Notes: generated by a model from the letters alone, not told the origin. Counted from the first letter of the stretch, positions 1 through 7,594 are shown. The stretch: DNA of 53,141 bases from DAOUAJ01 sp034433615 (GCA_034433615.1 DAOUAJ010000135.1:1-53141), one strand, 5' to 3'. A program made the numbers and translations.

Positions 1-2
1 AC

Positions 3-728
3 TTCGAGGCGTACCCCTGGCCAAAGCCCGAGGACATTGATTACTTTAACCTGGAATTCGTCAGCCGGCATCTCCCCGAGGGGATGAAAATCATCTTCCT
101 GGGGCCAGGTGGAGTGTTGGAGAACATCATGTGGCTCATGGGTTATGCTCCCTTCGCCTTAGCCTTGAAGGACGACCCGGCGCTGGTGGAGGCAGTGGCT
201 CAAAAGGTTGGGGAGCTGTTGGTTACCATCTTCTCCACAGCCGCCGAGATGCCGAATGTGGGCGCGCTCTGGCTGGGCGATGACATGGGGTTTAAAACGG
301 GAACCATGATCGCGCCCGAGGACCTGCGACGATATGTGTTCCCCTGGCAGAAGAAGCTGTCCGAGATCGCCCACGCCCGCAATCTGCCTTTTCTCCTCCA
401 CTCCTGTGGCAACCTTCGCGAGATCATGGATGATCTAATTAACGACGTGAGGATTGACGCCAAACACTCGTTTGAGGATGTTATCCAGCCGGTAACAGAG
501 GCCAAGAGGATGTACGGGGATCGGATCGCCGTACTGGGCGGGATCGACGTGGATTTCCTCTGCCGCGCCAGCGAGGACGAGGTGCGCGCCTACACTCGCC
601 GTGTTATTGAGGAGTGCTTCCCCGGAGGGGGTTGGGCGCTGGGCACAGGCAACAGCGTGGCCAACTACATTCCCGTACGGAATTATCTGGCTATGCTGGA
701 TGAGGGACGAAAACGCGGCACATGCTGA
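3..728 (+). CDS. Uroporphyrinogen decarboxylase-family protein (5' truncated by window)
   Basis: The frame is open from base 3, so the start lies outside the window; about 241 C-terminal residues are visible. The family (URO-D/MtaA/CmuA fold, TIM barrel) includes heme-pathway decarboxylases and corrinoid-dependent methyltransferases. The visible part has the LLHSCGNL segment, where His and Cys bind zinc in the methyltransferase branch, then VLGGIDVDFL and the C-terminal GTGNSVANYIP segment. These favour a corrinoid or methyl-transfer relative over the true HemE. A terminator-like hairpin follows 30 bases after the stop. The substrate cannot be told from the sequence, and no corrinoid protein gene is in view. 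Confidence 0.82.
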   Translation, partial: FEAYPWPKPEDIDYFNLEFVSRHLPEGMKIIFLGPGGVLENIMWLMGYAPFALALKDDPALVEAVAQKVGELLVTIFSTAAEMPNVGALWLGDDMGFKTGTMIAPEDLRRYVFPWQKKLSEIAHARNLPFLLHSCGNLREIMDDLINDVRIDAKHSFEDVIQPVTEAKRMYGDRIAVLGGIDVDFLCRASEDEVRAYTRRVIEECFPGGGWALGTGNSVANYIPVRNYLAMLDEGRKRGTC

Positions 729-757
729 GATCTGGGAGCAGGGGCCACGTAACGCGG

Positions 758-783
758 TGAACGGAGACAAATCCCTCCGTTCA
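758..783. terminator. Hairpin terminator between convergent genes
   Basis: The arms TGAACGGAG and CTCCGTTCA pair perfectly around a 9-base loop, followed on the plus strand by a T-rich stretch (TTCTATCTCTT). It sits between the stop of the URO-D gene and the stop of the minus-strand membrane protein, so it may serve both. Confidence 0.6.
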
Positions 784-804
784 TTCTATCTCTTGATCAG
801 GCCG

Positions 805-1791
805 TCACGCGAGCGCTGTCGGTTCTATCGGCTCCAGGGCAGGCGAGACCTCACGGTAGGTGATCGTCCACACGGTGGCATGGAACGCCTGATAAGCCCC
901 CTGAATGACTGCCAGCGGCAACAGGAACACCACTAACCCGATGGGGATGCCTACCAACGCAGCGGCCAGTGGTAGGCCGGTTGCCTTCATTACGAGCCAG
1001 GCTGGCCCGCCGGCGAAGATAAACGTCTGCAAGCCCAGGAACAGAATCACCGGCAACAGCAAAATCGCCCAGCCAATGGCGACGCCCCACATGAGCAACG
1101 CCATCAGGACGACATCCCTCAGTCGCCCCACCAGCAACGTGTAGCCATCGCGCAGGCTGGTCGCCCAATTTTGATCATCGAGCACGGCCCGGCGGGCGAC
1201 CAGTTGCCGCCAGACGCCGACAACCGCGCCGATGATAGCCAGGATCAGTAGCGCGATCAGCCCGAAACCGATCGCGAGCACGATGGCCACGACGCGGAGG
1301 CCGGAGCTGTCAACCAGCAGCAAGAGAAGGGGGGACAGGGCGAGGGTGATGATCAGCAGAGCGAAGAGGAAAAACGGGATACCGATCACCAGATCAATGC
1401 CAAACAGCCGCAGCGCCCGCTGATCCCACCCCAGCCTGAATCCTCGCCGCACCGTTACCGGGCGCTGACGGGTGATCTTCTCGTCAATCAAACGATATAA
1501 CCCCGTCTCCGCGATATACCGGATAAGGAGAGCAGGCGGTATCAGGACAAGGAGCAGGCACAGTGCGCCTACCAGCAAGACTTCCCAGTTAGGAGGGAGG
1601 AGTGGCCAATCGCCTCGGCCCGTGTGCCACTGGACCTGGCCCCCGCGGGGAAAGTTAAAGCCGCCCCCACCGGTCAGAAAGAGCAAAGCGCCAAACAACC
1701 AGAGTGCCTTCGATTGCCACGCCAGGCGCAAGGATCGGCGTAAGATGTCCAGTTGGATCAATTCTGCTTCGGTGGTGGCTGCAGCCGACAT
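805..1791 (-). CDS. Polytopic membrane protein of unknown function
   Basis: A 328-aa protein. After a short cytoplasmic N-terminus there are about six to eight hydrophobic segments, for example residues ~28-45, ~70-92, ~130-160, ~165-195, ~228-265 and ~275-300, with Arg-rich loops between them. A glycine-rich, probably outside, loop follows the first segment. The layout resembles the large, poorly characterised family of bacterial proteins annotated as membrane or glycerophosphoryl-diester-phosphodiesterase-like membrane domains, but I recognise no catalytic motif. The ATG start is preceded by a weak GAGAG. It appears to be transcribed alone: the next features upstream are a gene remnant and a small-RNA locus on the other strand. 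Confidence 0.7.
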   Translation of the reverse strand: MSAAATTEAELIQLDILRRSLRLAWQSKALWLFGALLFLTGGGGFNFPRGGQVQWHTGRGDWPLLPPNWEVLLVGALCLLLVLIPPALLIRYIAETGLYRLIDEKITRQRPVTVRRGFRLGWDQRALRLFGIDLVIGIPFFLFALLIITLALSPLLLLLVDSSGLRVVAIVLAIGFGLIALLILAIIGAVVGVWRQLVARRAVLDDQNWATSLRDGYTLLVGRLRDVVLMALLMWGVAIGWAILLLPVILFLGLQTFIFAGGPAWLVMKATGLPLAAALVGIPIGLVVFLLPLAVIQGAYQAFHATVWTITYREVSPALEPIEPTALA

Positions 1792-1839
1792 GTCAGGCTC
1801 TCATGCAAACGAACCGGCCAGTTCACTCCATAAAACGGT

Positions 1840-1986
1840 CTAGGCCGTCAGAGTATTCGGATGCTCCAGGATCTTTAGTTTAGACCAATCTGGCGGCAGC
1901 CTGGATTCGCTCTCCGGGAAGTTGAAGCGATCGTAGTAGTTGAAGGTGTGCATCTTGTTCGCTTCTTGGGCATGCCATAGGAAACA
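1840..1986 (-). pseudogene. C-terminal remnant of an unidentified protein gene
   Basis: Read on the minus strand, this stretch is open down to a TAG at 1842-1840 and gives a protein-like tail with FLWHAQEANKMHTFNYYDRF, then a Pro/Asp/Trp-containing stretch ending HPNTLTA. The composition is that of a real protein C-terminus. The frame is blocked upstream by a stop at 2040-2038 and there is no start or SD, so this seems to be the tail of a lost gene. I do not recognise the family. It could also be a chance reading. Confidence 0.35.
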
Positions 1987-2023
1987 CCTCACTTTACGAT
2001 CACGAATTTTAAGCCGCAACCTA

Positions 2024-2052
2024 TTGACAGGGGACGGTCAGCGTGTTAAACT
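2024..2052 (+). promoter_or_regulatory. Sigma-70 promoter for the structured RNA
   Basis: TTGACA (2024-2029) and TAAACT (2047-2052) are separated by 17 bases. The -35 is perfect. Transcription would start near 2059, exactly where the 5' arm of the RNA's closing stem begins. Confidence 0.65.
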
Positions 2053-2058
2053 ATTGGT

Positions 2059-2226
2059 GGAAGTGAGTCCCGAGCGATTGAACAGCAAAAGCACCGGCTG
2101 CGGTGAAGTCTGTGCGAGGACATGGTCAGGGCGATATCCTTGACCAGTGTCAGTTGGCCCTGAGGGGGTCCTGGATCGGCTGACCCGGCAGGAACGCTGG
2201 CCCAGTAGGTCGCTTGGGACCCTTCC
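2059..2226 (+). ncRNA. Candidate structured non-coding RNA with paired ends (6S-like shape)
   Basis: No credible protein is encoded here, but the 168-nt stretch starts at the predicted transcription start and its ends pair. GGAA (2059-2062) pairs with TTCC (2223-2226), and GTCCCGAGCGA (2067-2077) pairs with TCGCTTGGGAC (2210-2220) with one G-U pair. In the middle, GGTCAGGG (2124-2131) pairs with CCTTGACC (2138-2145) and is extended by GACAT against AGTGTC. Between closing stem and apical hairpin lie weaker local hairpins such as CACCG/CGGTG and GGGTC/GACCC. A long rod closed at both ends with an internal open region is the known architecture of 6S RNA. I saw no sequence hallmark of RNase P, tmRNA or SRP RNA. 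The identity is an inference from shape and promoter only. Confidence 0.5.
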
Positions 2227-2246
2227 AAGGACCCATAAAGGTCCTT
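2227..2246 (+). terminator. Hairpin directly downstream of the RNA
   Basis: AAGGACC (2227-2233) and GGTCCTT (2240-2246) pair around CATAAA, immediately after the closing stem of the candidate RNA. No clean T-run follows, so it may be a weak terminator or a processing hairpin. Confidence 0.4.
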
Positions 2247-2362
2247 GCCCACTTAAGAGATTTCTCGACTTGTAAAGGCGTCCCTCCAGCGGTTTTCTTT
2301 CTCCACTGGCCCTGGCTGTTCGCCCTCAAGTATTTCCGCATCGAATTGGCCTGACCCTGAGT

Positions 2363-2866
2363 TCATCGGGTCACCTTGGAGACGGCCGGCGTGCCACAGC
2401 GCTTGCAGAAGCGATCTTCCGCGGCGAGGGCCGCCCCACAACGAGCGCAAGAGCGTCCCTGGGCAGGGCGGCGCAGAGCCGCGATCTCCGCCTCGATCTG
2501 GGCCTCGAGGCTGGCAGGGGCGGCAGTCTTCTTGCGCCGTTTGCGGGCAACCTCGCGTTCAGGTTGTGCTCCCACATCTGCGATCGCCCCCAGCCGCCGG
2601 TCAATCTCCTTGAGAACCGCGATCGCCTCCGCCCGCAGTTGGGCATTCAGAGCCTGAAAATCTTCCTCCTCGATCTTGCCCACGGCGTGATCGAATTCCA
2701 GGTCTTTGATGGCAGTCAGGGCAACCTCGCGCCGCGCCAGGAGCTCCATTGACACCAGCTCCGGCTCTGGATCATTCATGAACCGCGCACGTCCCCCGCG
2801 CACGACTGGCCAGATGACGATGGCTACGGCAATCGCGGCCATCAGGATAGCGATGACAACGATCAT
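2363..2866 (-). CDS. CcmI-like membrane protein with C-terminal zinc ribbon
   Basis: A 167-aa protein started at the ATG at 2866, because the reading frame upstream of it lies within ccmF in another frame. Residues 1-20 form one membrane helix (IVVIAILMAAIAVAIVIW). A helical segment with ELLARREVALTAIKDLEFDH follows; this pattern is typical of CcmI-type cytochrome c biogenesis proteins of Gram-positives and Chloroflexi. It ends in a zinc ribbon with CARCGAAL and CKRCGTP. It lies 31 bases downstream of ccmF in the same operon, which supports a role in cytochrome c maturation at the membrane. The TPR part of proteobacterial CcmI is absent here. Confidence 0.72.
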   Translation of the reverse strand: MIVVIAILMAAIAVAIVIWPVVRGGRARFMNDPEPELVSMELLARREVALTAIKDLEFDHAVGKIEEEDFQALNAQLRAEAIAVLKEIDRRLGAIADVGAQPEREVARKRRKKTAAPASLEAQIEAEIAALRRPAQGRSCARCGAALAAEDRFCKRCGTPAVSKVTR

Positions 2867-2897
2867 GAGATCTGTTTCCTCATCAAGAGAGGTCAGG

Positions 2898-4892
2898 TCA
2901 AGCCGTGGGAGCCGTCCGCGCCGGCGCACGAGCCGTGACCAACGCGGGCTCCCAGCGATGCGGCCAGACGGCAATGATCGTCCCCAGCAACAGCACCAGC
3001 CCACCGATCCACAGCCAGACCATCAACGGATTAATGTAAACCTTAAATGACGCCCGCGCGCCCCCATCCTCCCAGCCGGCCAGGACCGCGTACACGTCCT
3101 CGCGCAGGCCAACGCGTATCCCCACCTCACTGGTAGGTTGCTCTGGCGTCTTGAAATAGAGATTCTTCTGCGGACGCAGCACACCCAGATATTTGCCATT
3201 CTGATAGATGTCCAGGTTGCCGTAAATCTCCTGATGATTGGCCACAACGCGCTGGCCCAGGCCACGGTAGGTCAGTGTATAATCCCCCACCGTCAGGCTT
3301 TCACCCACCGCCAGGTTGGCCTGTCCCTCTGACTGGTAGAAGGTGTTGCCGATAATGCCGACGGCCATCAGGACGACCCCCAGGTGGACGATGTAGCCGC
3401 CGTAACGACGCTGGTTGCGGCGGGCCAGGTTGCCCATGGCCCGCAGCCAACTCTCGCCCGTGGCCTTGCGGCGAGCACTGGCCCCCCGAACGAACTCCTG
3501 GGTGATCGTGGACACGATCAACACACACACCGCCAACCCCACCAGGGGCAACGGCTCCCGCACACCGAGGATGGCCAGGATCACCACGCCTGCGAGGGAA
3601 GCGACCGCCGGCCAGGTAAACTGGCGCCGAATGGTGTTCCAGGTGGAGATACGCCACCCTAACAACGGGCAGACCCCCATCAAGATAAGCAACCCCAGGA
3701 AGATCGGGCCATTCACCTTGTTGAAGAACGGTGCGCTCACCGAGATCTTGGTATTGCTCACCAGCTCTGTGACCATCGGGAAAAGGGTGCCCAGTAAGGT
3801 GGTGAACATGATGCCGATGAAGATCAAATTGTTGCCCAGGAATCCCGCCTCGCGGGAGAGCAGGCCGTCTAGCTCATTGTCGCCGCGCAGCAGGGGCAGC
3901 CGATCCCGCATAAGCGCCAGAAAGCCCAGGGTTGATGCGGCGATAAAGGCGAGGAACATCGGCCCAATGTTGGACAGAGCGAAGGCGTGCACCGACTCGA
4001 TGATGCCACTGCGGGTCAGGAAGGTGCCAACCAAAGTGAGCTCAAACGTCAGAAGGATGAGGACCATGTTCCAGGTCTTGAACATCCCGCGCCGTTCCTG
4101 GATCATGATCGAATGCAGGAAGGCGGTGCCCGTGAGCCACGGCAGAAACGAGGCGTTCTCTACAGGGTCCCACGCCCAATAGCCCCCCCAGCCCAGCTCA
4201 GCATAGGCCCACTGGGAGCCCATCAAGATGCCCACGGACAAGAACGCCCACGGGATGAGCGTCCAACGCCGGATGGTGCGCACCCAGGTGTTGCCCAACT
4301 GTCGGCTGGCCAGGGCTGCCACAGCAAACGCGAACGGAACCGTGAATCCCACAAATCCCAAATAGAGGCCAATGGGGTGTACCACCATCCAATAGTTCTG
4401 CAGGAGAGGATTGAGCCCTGATCCGTCCGACGGCACAAAGGGCAATCGTCGGAACGGGTTGGACGTGAAGAGCAGCAACGCCAGGAAGAAAGCGCTGGTC
4501 AGCAGCAATGTGGCGTGGACATAAGGCATCATCTGCCGATGCTGTCCATGAAAGCGGACCGTGACGGCAACCGAGTAGATGCTGAGGATGAGGGTCCAGA
4601 ACAGCAAGGAGCCCGCCTGTCCGCCCCAAAAACTGGAGAACTTGTAAAAGAGCGGTAGGGCACGTTCGGTGTGGGATGCGACGTATTCGACCTGAAAGTC
4701 GCCCGTCAGCAGCGCGTACCATAATGCAAGAGAGGCAATGATGACCAAACCGCAGACCACGAGTACGGCGTTGCGGCCGCTGGCGATCAGTTCAGATATG
4801 CAGCGCTGCTCGCCCGCGACAGACGCCACGATGCCGAACAATGCGATCACAAACGCCAACACCAACGCGATGTAGCCAATATCTGGTATCAC
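2898..4892 (-). CDS. ccmF: Cytochrome c heme lyase subunit CcmF
   Basis: This is a 664-aa polytopic protein of the heme-handling (HHP) family, which in System I receives heme from holo-CcmE and joins it to apocytochrome c outside the membrane. The tryptophan-rich WWD motif, WGGYWAWDPVEN, is at about residues 235-246. Conserved His-containing segments such as VVHPIGLYLG are present, as is the ESVHAFALS segment after the WWD motif. The usual soluble periplasmic domain (~residues 520-600) precedes the last helix. I chose the GTG at 4892, which has GAGGAG ten bases upstream, over an upstream TTG that overlaps that site. It follows ccmG after a 216-base gap that holds a strong stem-loop. No ccmA, B, C or E is in this window, so they must be elsewhere if System I is complete. 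Confidence 0.93.
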   Translation of the reverse strand: MIPDIGYIALVLAFVIALFGIVASVAGEQRCISELIASGRNAVLVVCGLVIIASLALWYALLTGDFQVEYVASHTERALPLFYKFSSFWGGQAGSLLFWTLILSIYSVAVTVRFHGQHRQMMPYVHATLLLTSAFFLALLLFTSNPFRRLPFVPSDGSGLNPLLQNYWMVVHPIGLYLGFVGFTVPFAFAVAALASRQLGNTWVRTIRRWTLIPWAFLSVGILMGSQWAYAELGWGGYWAWDPVENASFLPWLTGTAFLHSIMIQERRGMFKTWNMVLILLTFELTLVGTFLTRSGIIESVHAFALSNIGPMFLAFIAASTLGFLALMRDRLPLLRGDNELDGLLSREAGFLGNNLIFIGIMFTTLLGTLFPMVTELVSNTKISVSAPFFNKVNGPIFLGLLILMGVCPLLGWRISTWNTIRRQFTWPAVASLAGVVILAILGVREPLPLVGLAVCVLIVSTITQEFVRGASARRKATGESWLRAMGNLARRNQRRYGGYIVHLGVVLMAVGIIGNTFYQSEGQANLAVGESLTVGDYTLTYRGLGQRVVANHQEIYGNLDIYQNGKYLGVLRPQKNLYFKTPEQPTSEVGIRVGLREDVYAVLAGWEDGGARASFKVYINPLMVWLWIGGLVLLLGTIIAVWPHRWEPALVTARAPARTAPTA

Positions 4893-4942
4893 GATCCACC
4901 ATCTCCTCAACCTGTACTTAACACGTAACCGTCCGCTGGCTC

Positions 4943-4993
4943 CCGCTGGACCTTTCGGGTTGAGCCCCTCAGGGCGAAACCTTGGTCCAGCGG
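4943..4993 (-). repeat. Nested stem-loop between ccmG and ccmF
   Basis: CCGCTGGACC (4943-4952) pairs perfectly with GGTCCAGCGG (4984-4993). Inside, GGGTT/AACC and GCCC/GGGC form further pairs. There is no T-run, so it looks like an intercistronic mRNA structure or a palindromic repeat, not a terminator. The rest of the 200-base gap shows only a short AAGATC/GATCTT palindrome. Confidence 0.5.
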
Positions 4994-5108
4994 TACCAGG
5001 TCCGTCAAGATCCTGATCTTGCGCATGTTTCGCACTCTTCAGCGCCCACCGTCAGGACGGCAAGACTAAGGTCCGCCGCGAGCATGAGGTGAACGGTTGT
5101 CTGCGCTG

Positions 5109-5696
5109 CTACGGCATGATCTCCCGAATGCGGGCCTCCAACTCCTCCATGGTGGTAAAGGGCCCCTCTTTGAAGCTCTTGATCTCGCCGTTGGGGTCAA
5201 TGAAGAACGTCTCCGGCACACCTCGAATGAAGTAGCGGCGGGCGATCCGACTGCCCAGGTCCGGCCCGTTGGGGTACGTGATCTGGAATTCCTGGAGATA
5301 GGCGCGCGCCGCCGGCTCCTGGTCCAGGTAGTCCACCCCCACCATCATCAGCCCCTGCTCTCTGTAACGACGCCACGCGGTCTCCAACAACGGCGCTTCG
5401 TCCTTGCACGGATCGCACCAACTGGCCCAAAAGTTCAGAACCACCGGGTGACCCCGTAGCTCGGCCAGAGAGAGCTGTCCACCGTCGAACAGGGTCAGGG
5501 TGAAATCAGGCGCAGGGCCGCTTTTGGGCTGGCTGATGCCCTTCCGGATCACTCCATACGTCAGCAGGCCCAGGAAGGCAAGCATGACCACCAGGAACAG
5601 CCCCATCCCTGGGGTCAACCACCGTTGTACCCCTGTGTCTGTAGCAACGCTAGACTGCATGCTCTGTTCAGCTTTTTGCGTGATCGTCTCAGTCAA
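5109..5696 (-). CDS. ccmG: Thiol-disulfide oxidoreductase, CcmG/ResA/TlpA type
   Basis: A membrane-anchored thioredoxin-fold protein of about 195 aa. An N-terminal helix (GMGLFLVVMLAFLGLLTYGV) anchors it facing out, then comes FTLTLFDGGQLSLAELRGH, the entry to the TlpA fold, and the active site WASWCDPCKDE. A central insertion typical of this family (VGVDYLDQEP) follows, then the cis-Pro region near GVPETFFIDPNG. In cytochrome c maturation it reduces the CxxCH cysteines of the apocytochrome. The TTG at 5696 has GAGGAG ten bases upstream and overlaps the end of ccmH by 8 bases. The ATG at 5660 is a simpler alternative without an SD. Confidence 0.88.
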   Translation of the reverse strand: MTETITQKAEQSMQSSVATDTGVQRWLTPGMGLFLVVMLAFLGLLTYGVIRKGISQPKSGPAPDFTLTLFDGGQLSLAELRGHPVVLNFWASWCDPCKDEAPLLETAWRRYREQGLMMVGVDYLDQEPAARAYLQEFQITYPNGPDLGSRIARRYFIRGVPETFFIDPNGEIKSFKEGPFTTMEELEARIREIMP

Positions 5697-6198
5697 GGCG
5701 ATGTAACTCCTCTTCCAGCCGTCTGGTGTAATCGTTCTGGGGTTGAGAGGGATTCGGGCGAGATGCAGCAACGCGTGCCCGCAGCATCTGCCGGCGCAAT
5801 GACCAGCGGTGCCCCTGGTAGGCCAGCCAGCCAGCTCCTGCCGCCAACAGCACGAACGGGAGAATCCACGCCAGCAATGTGAATCCTTGCCGGGGTGGTT
5901 CGCCTAACACCTGAGGACCGTATTGCTGGATAAAGTAGGCTTTGATCTCTTCGGGAGTAGCGCCCTCGCTCAGCTTAAGGGCGATCACCTCCCGCATCTG
6001 TTCGCAGGCCTTTAGTTCACAGGTGTCAAGGCGAACACCCGCGCAGAGGGGGCACCAAAGATCGCGGGCAACAGCGTTCACCTCTTCTGGAGTGGGCGTT
6101 TGAGCCATAACGGCCGGCACTGCCCATCCTATGATGCTCAGCAAAATCAGCAAAGCCTGTATAGTCGCTGGCAACTTTCGAGTTCTCATATCGGTCAC
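5689..6198 (-). CDS. ccmH: Cytochrome c-type biogenesis protein CcmH
   Basis: A 169-aa protein with an N-terminal signal or anchor (~residues 12-32), the redox motif DLWCPLCAG (CxxC, at about residues 50-53), and a C-terminal membrane helix (~115-138). The helical bundle between them has GATPEEIKAYFIQQYGPQVL, a near-standard CcmH signature. It binds apocytochrome c and exchanges disulfides with CcmG. The first cysteine pair matches the family; extra Cys residues in LDTCELKACEQ are unusual. The GTG start at 6198 has GAGGAG five bases upstream and overlaps the stop of the preceding cyclase gene (GTGA), so the two are translationally coupled. Confidence 0.9.
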   Translation of the reverse strand: MTDMRTRKLPATIQALLILLSIIGWAVPAVMAQTPTPEEVNAVARDLWCPLCAGVRLDTCELKACEQMREVIALKLSEGATPEEIKAYFIQQYGPQVLGEPPRQGFTLLAWILPFVLLAAGAGWLAYQGHRWSLRRQMLRARVAASRPNPSQPQNDYTRRLEEELHRLD

Positions 6199-6899
6199 GA
6201 TCTCTCCTCAACTCTTTGGCCCGTCTCATCACTGTTCAACCGGAGGATATTGTAAGTATGCACGGGCTCTATGCGTCCTTTCACCGTGATCATACCCACC
6301 TCCTCAGCTACCACGATGTCTTTGACTTGCCGGTAAACCTCCTCGCTTACCAGGATCTGCCCGCTCTCAGCCATCTCTTGCAGACGTTTAGCTAATACAA
6401 CTGTATCACCGATGGCTGTATAGTTCATCAGTTCCTGGCTGCCGATGTTCCCCACCACTGCGTCGCCTGTGTGAATGCCAACGCTCACAGCAAGGCGTTG
6501 ATCTTTCGGCAGAACCGTGAGATTCTCCATGACGGTCCTTATCTCCAGCGCGGCTCGCACAGCGCGTGCGACGTGATCGGGCTGGAGCACTGGAGCATTG
6601 AAGAGGATCATCGCGCCGTCACCCATGAATTTGTCCAGTGTGCCCTCGTGAGCCAGAGCTGTCACAGCGATTGCAGACAGGTGACGATTCAAAATGTTAA
6701 TCAGTTCGTCGGGGGGAAAAGACTCGGCCAGAAGGGTGAAGTTCCGCAGGTCCACGAACAGGATGGTGATTTCTTGACGCGTGCCTCCCAGGCTGGGAAG
6801 CCCAGGTTCTTTCAGTAACCGCTCTGCCACTTGGTGAGGCATGTAATAGCGGACAAGGGCAGCCATCTTCGCATTGAGATCGTCCAGTTGCCTCTGCAA
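6195..6899 (-). CDS. Adenylate/guanylate cyclase catalytic domain (3' part of a frameshifted gene)
   Basis: This is a class III nucleotide cyclase domain. Metal-binding residues appear in FVDLRNFT and DKFMGDGAM, and the segment SVGIHTGDAVVGNIGS closes the fold, followed by NYTAIGDTVVLAKRLQ. The reading frame actually extends upstream of the first ATG as an in-frame coiled linker (LKEARGRIKQVLEKTQLRRK), which joins in sense to the receiver domain at 6812-7291. One base is missing in the G run at 6968-6971 (plus strand). The intact protein would be a 365-aa receiver-cyclase. Such proteins make cAMP or cGMP in response to phosphorylation. Its stop overlaps the start of ccmH, so it heads the ccm operon. 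Confidence 0.85.
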   Translation of the reverse strand: MQRQLDDLNAKMAALVRYYMPHQVAERLLKEPGLPSLGGTRQEITILFVDLRNFTLLAESFPPDELINILNRHLSAIAVTALAHEGTLDKFMGDGAMILFNAPVLQPDHVARAVRAALEIRTVMENLTVLPKDQRLAVSVGIHTGDAVVGNIGSQELMNYTAIGDTVVLAKRLQEMAESGQILVSEEVYRQVKDIVVAEEVGMITVKGRIEPVHTYNILRLNSDETGQRVEERS

Positions 6900-7291
6900 A
6901 TCGGCATTCTTACGACGTAACTGCGTCTTCTCAAGAACCTGCTTGATGCGGCCGCGCGCTTCTTTGAGGGGAAAGGTTTACTGACGTAGTCATCGGCGCC
7001 AGCTTGCATGCACTCAATGGTCACCCGCTCAGAGTTGAGCGCGCTCACCATGATGATGCCCGTCGAACTATCCTGCTCTCGGATTTGCCTCAGAACCCGC
7101 ATTCCATCAATATGCGGGATAATTATGTCCAGCAAGATCAAATCGGGCTGTTCTTGCCTATACAGAGCGAGCGCCTCTCTTCCGTCTTTTGCTTCAATGA
7201 CATGAAACCCATCCGCCTGGAGTACTCTGTGCACCAGGCGGAGCGTATCCGGTTCGTCATCCACAAGAAGCACCTTGGGGGGTTGCGTCAT
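6812..7291 (-). CDS. Response regulator receiver domain (5' part of the frameshifted gene)
   Basis: Residues ~6-118 form a complete receiver domain: acidic pair in LLVDDEPD, phospho-acceptor Asp in LILLDIIIP, conserved Ser in MVSALNS and Lys in VSKPF. After SKPF the frame changes to a meaningless Arg/Ser-rich tail (about 50 residues), while the expected linker continues in the next frame into the cyclase. The break is a one-base loss in a run of four G at 6968-6971. The gene may be a real pseudogene, an assembly error, or a case of ribosomal slippage. A promoter lies upstream at 7341-7369. Confidence 0.85.
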   Translation of the reverse strand: MTQPPKVLLVDDEPDTLRLVHRVLQADGFHVIEAKDGREALALYRQEQPDLILLDIIIPHIDGMRVLRQIREQDSSTGIIMVSALNSERVTIECMQAGADDYVSKPFPSKKRAAASSRFLRRRSYVVRMPICRGNWTISMRRWLPLSAITCLTKWQSGY

Positions 7292-7340
7292 TTCCTTATC
7301 ACCCGGTGGCGAAGATCCGACAATCTAATCTCTAAAATCA

Positions 7341-7369
7341 ATTATACCACACGCCTGAGCCCCCACAAA
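7341..7369 (-). promoter_or_regulatory. Promoter of the receiver-cyclase/ccm operon
   Basis: On the minus strand a perfect TATAAT (7346-7341) lies 17 bases after a poor -35, TTTGTG (7369-7364). It is 50 bases upstream of the receiver start. The remaining ~230 bases to 7595 hold plus-strand promoter candidates and no gene. Confidence 0.5.
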
Positions 7370-7426
7370 GATTGCTGTAGATTGGCTGGAAGTCTACCGG
7401 CCACTCTACAACCTCGCGATGCCCAA

Positions 7427-7549
7427 TTGGCCTTCCTCCCCGATCGGCATATAATCGAGCCGCCAGCGTGATGCAATGGGCAGCCTTTAGGCCCAGGAAG
7501 GTCTGCAGGCCATCGCAAGACTTGGATAACTGCGAACATCCGTTATCAT
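7427..7549 (+). promoter_or_regulatory. Two plus-strand promoter candidates upstream of the SDR gene
   Basis: The first is TTGGCC (7427-7432), 17 bases, TATAAT (7450-7455). The second, closer to the gene, is TTGGAT (7522-7527), 16 bases, TATCAT (7544-7549). The second would give a leader of about 40 nt. Confidence 0.45.
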
Positions 7550-7594
7550 GGGGCACGAAAGTAAGACGAAGCGAGGACACCATCAGGAGGTGAT

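Noticed and set aside
159..770. Long antisense and alternative-frame readings over the URO-D gene
   Set aside because: They are shadows of a gene with clear family motifs and have no own start signals.
1940..2143. Possible small plus-strand protein of 67 aa
   Set aside because: It crosses the promoter and the 5' arm of the structured RNA and has no SD or protein-like composition.
2059..2226. RNase P RNA, tmRNA or SRP RNA
   Set aside because: I did not find the conserved core sequences of these RNAs (for example the GGAAGCAG loop of SRP or the Ala-tRNA-like ends of tmRNA).
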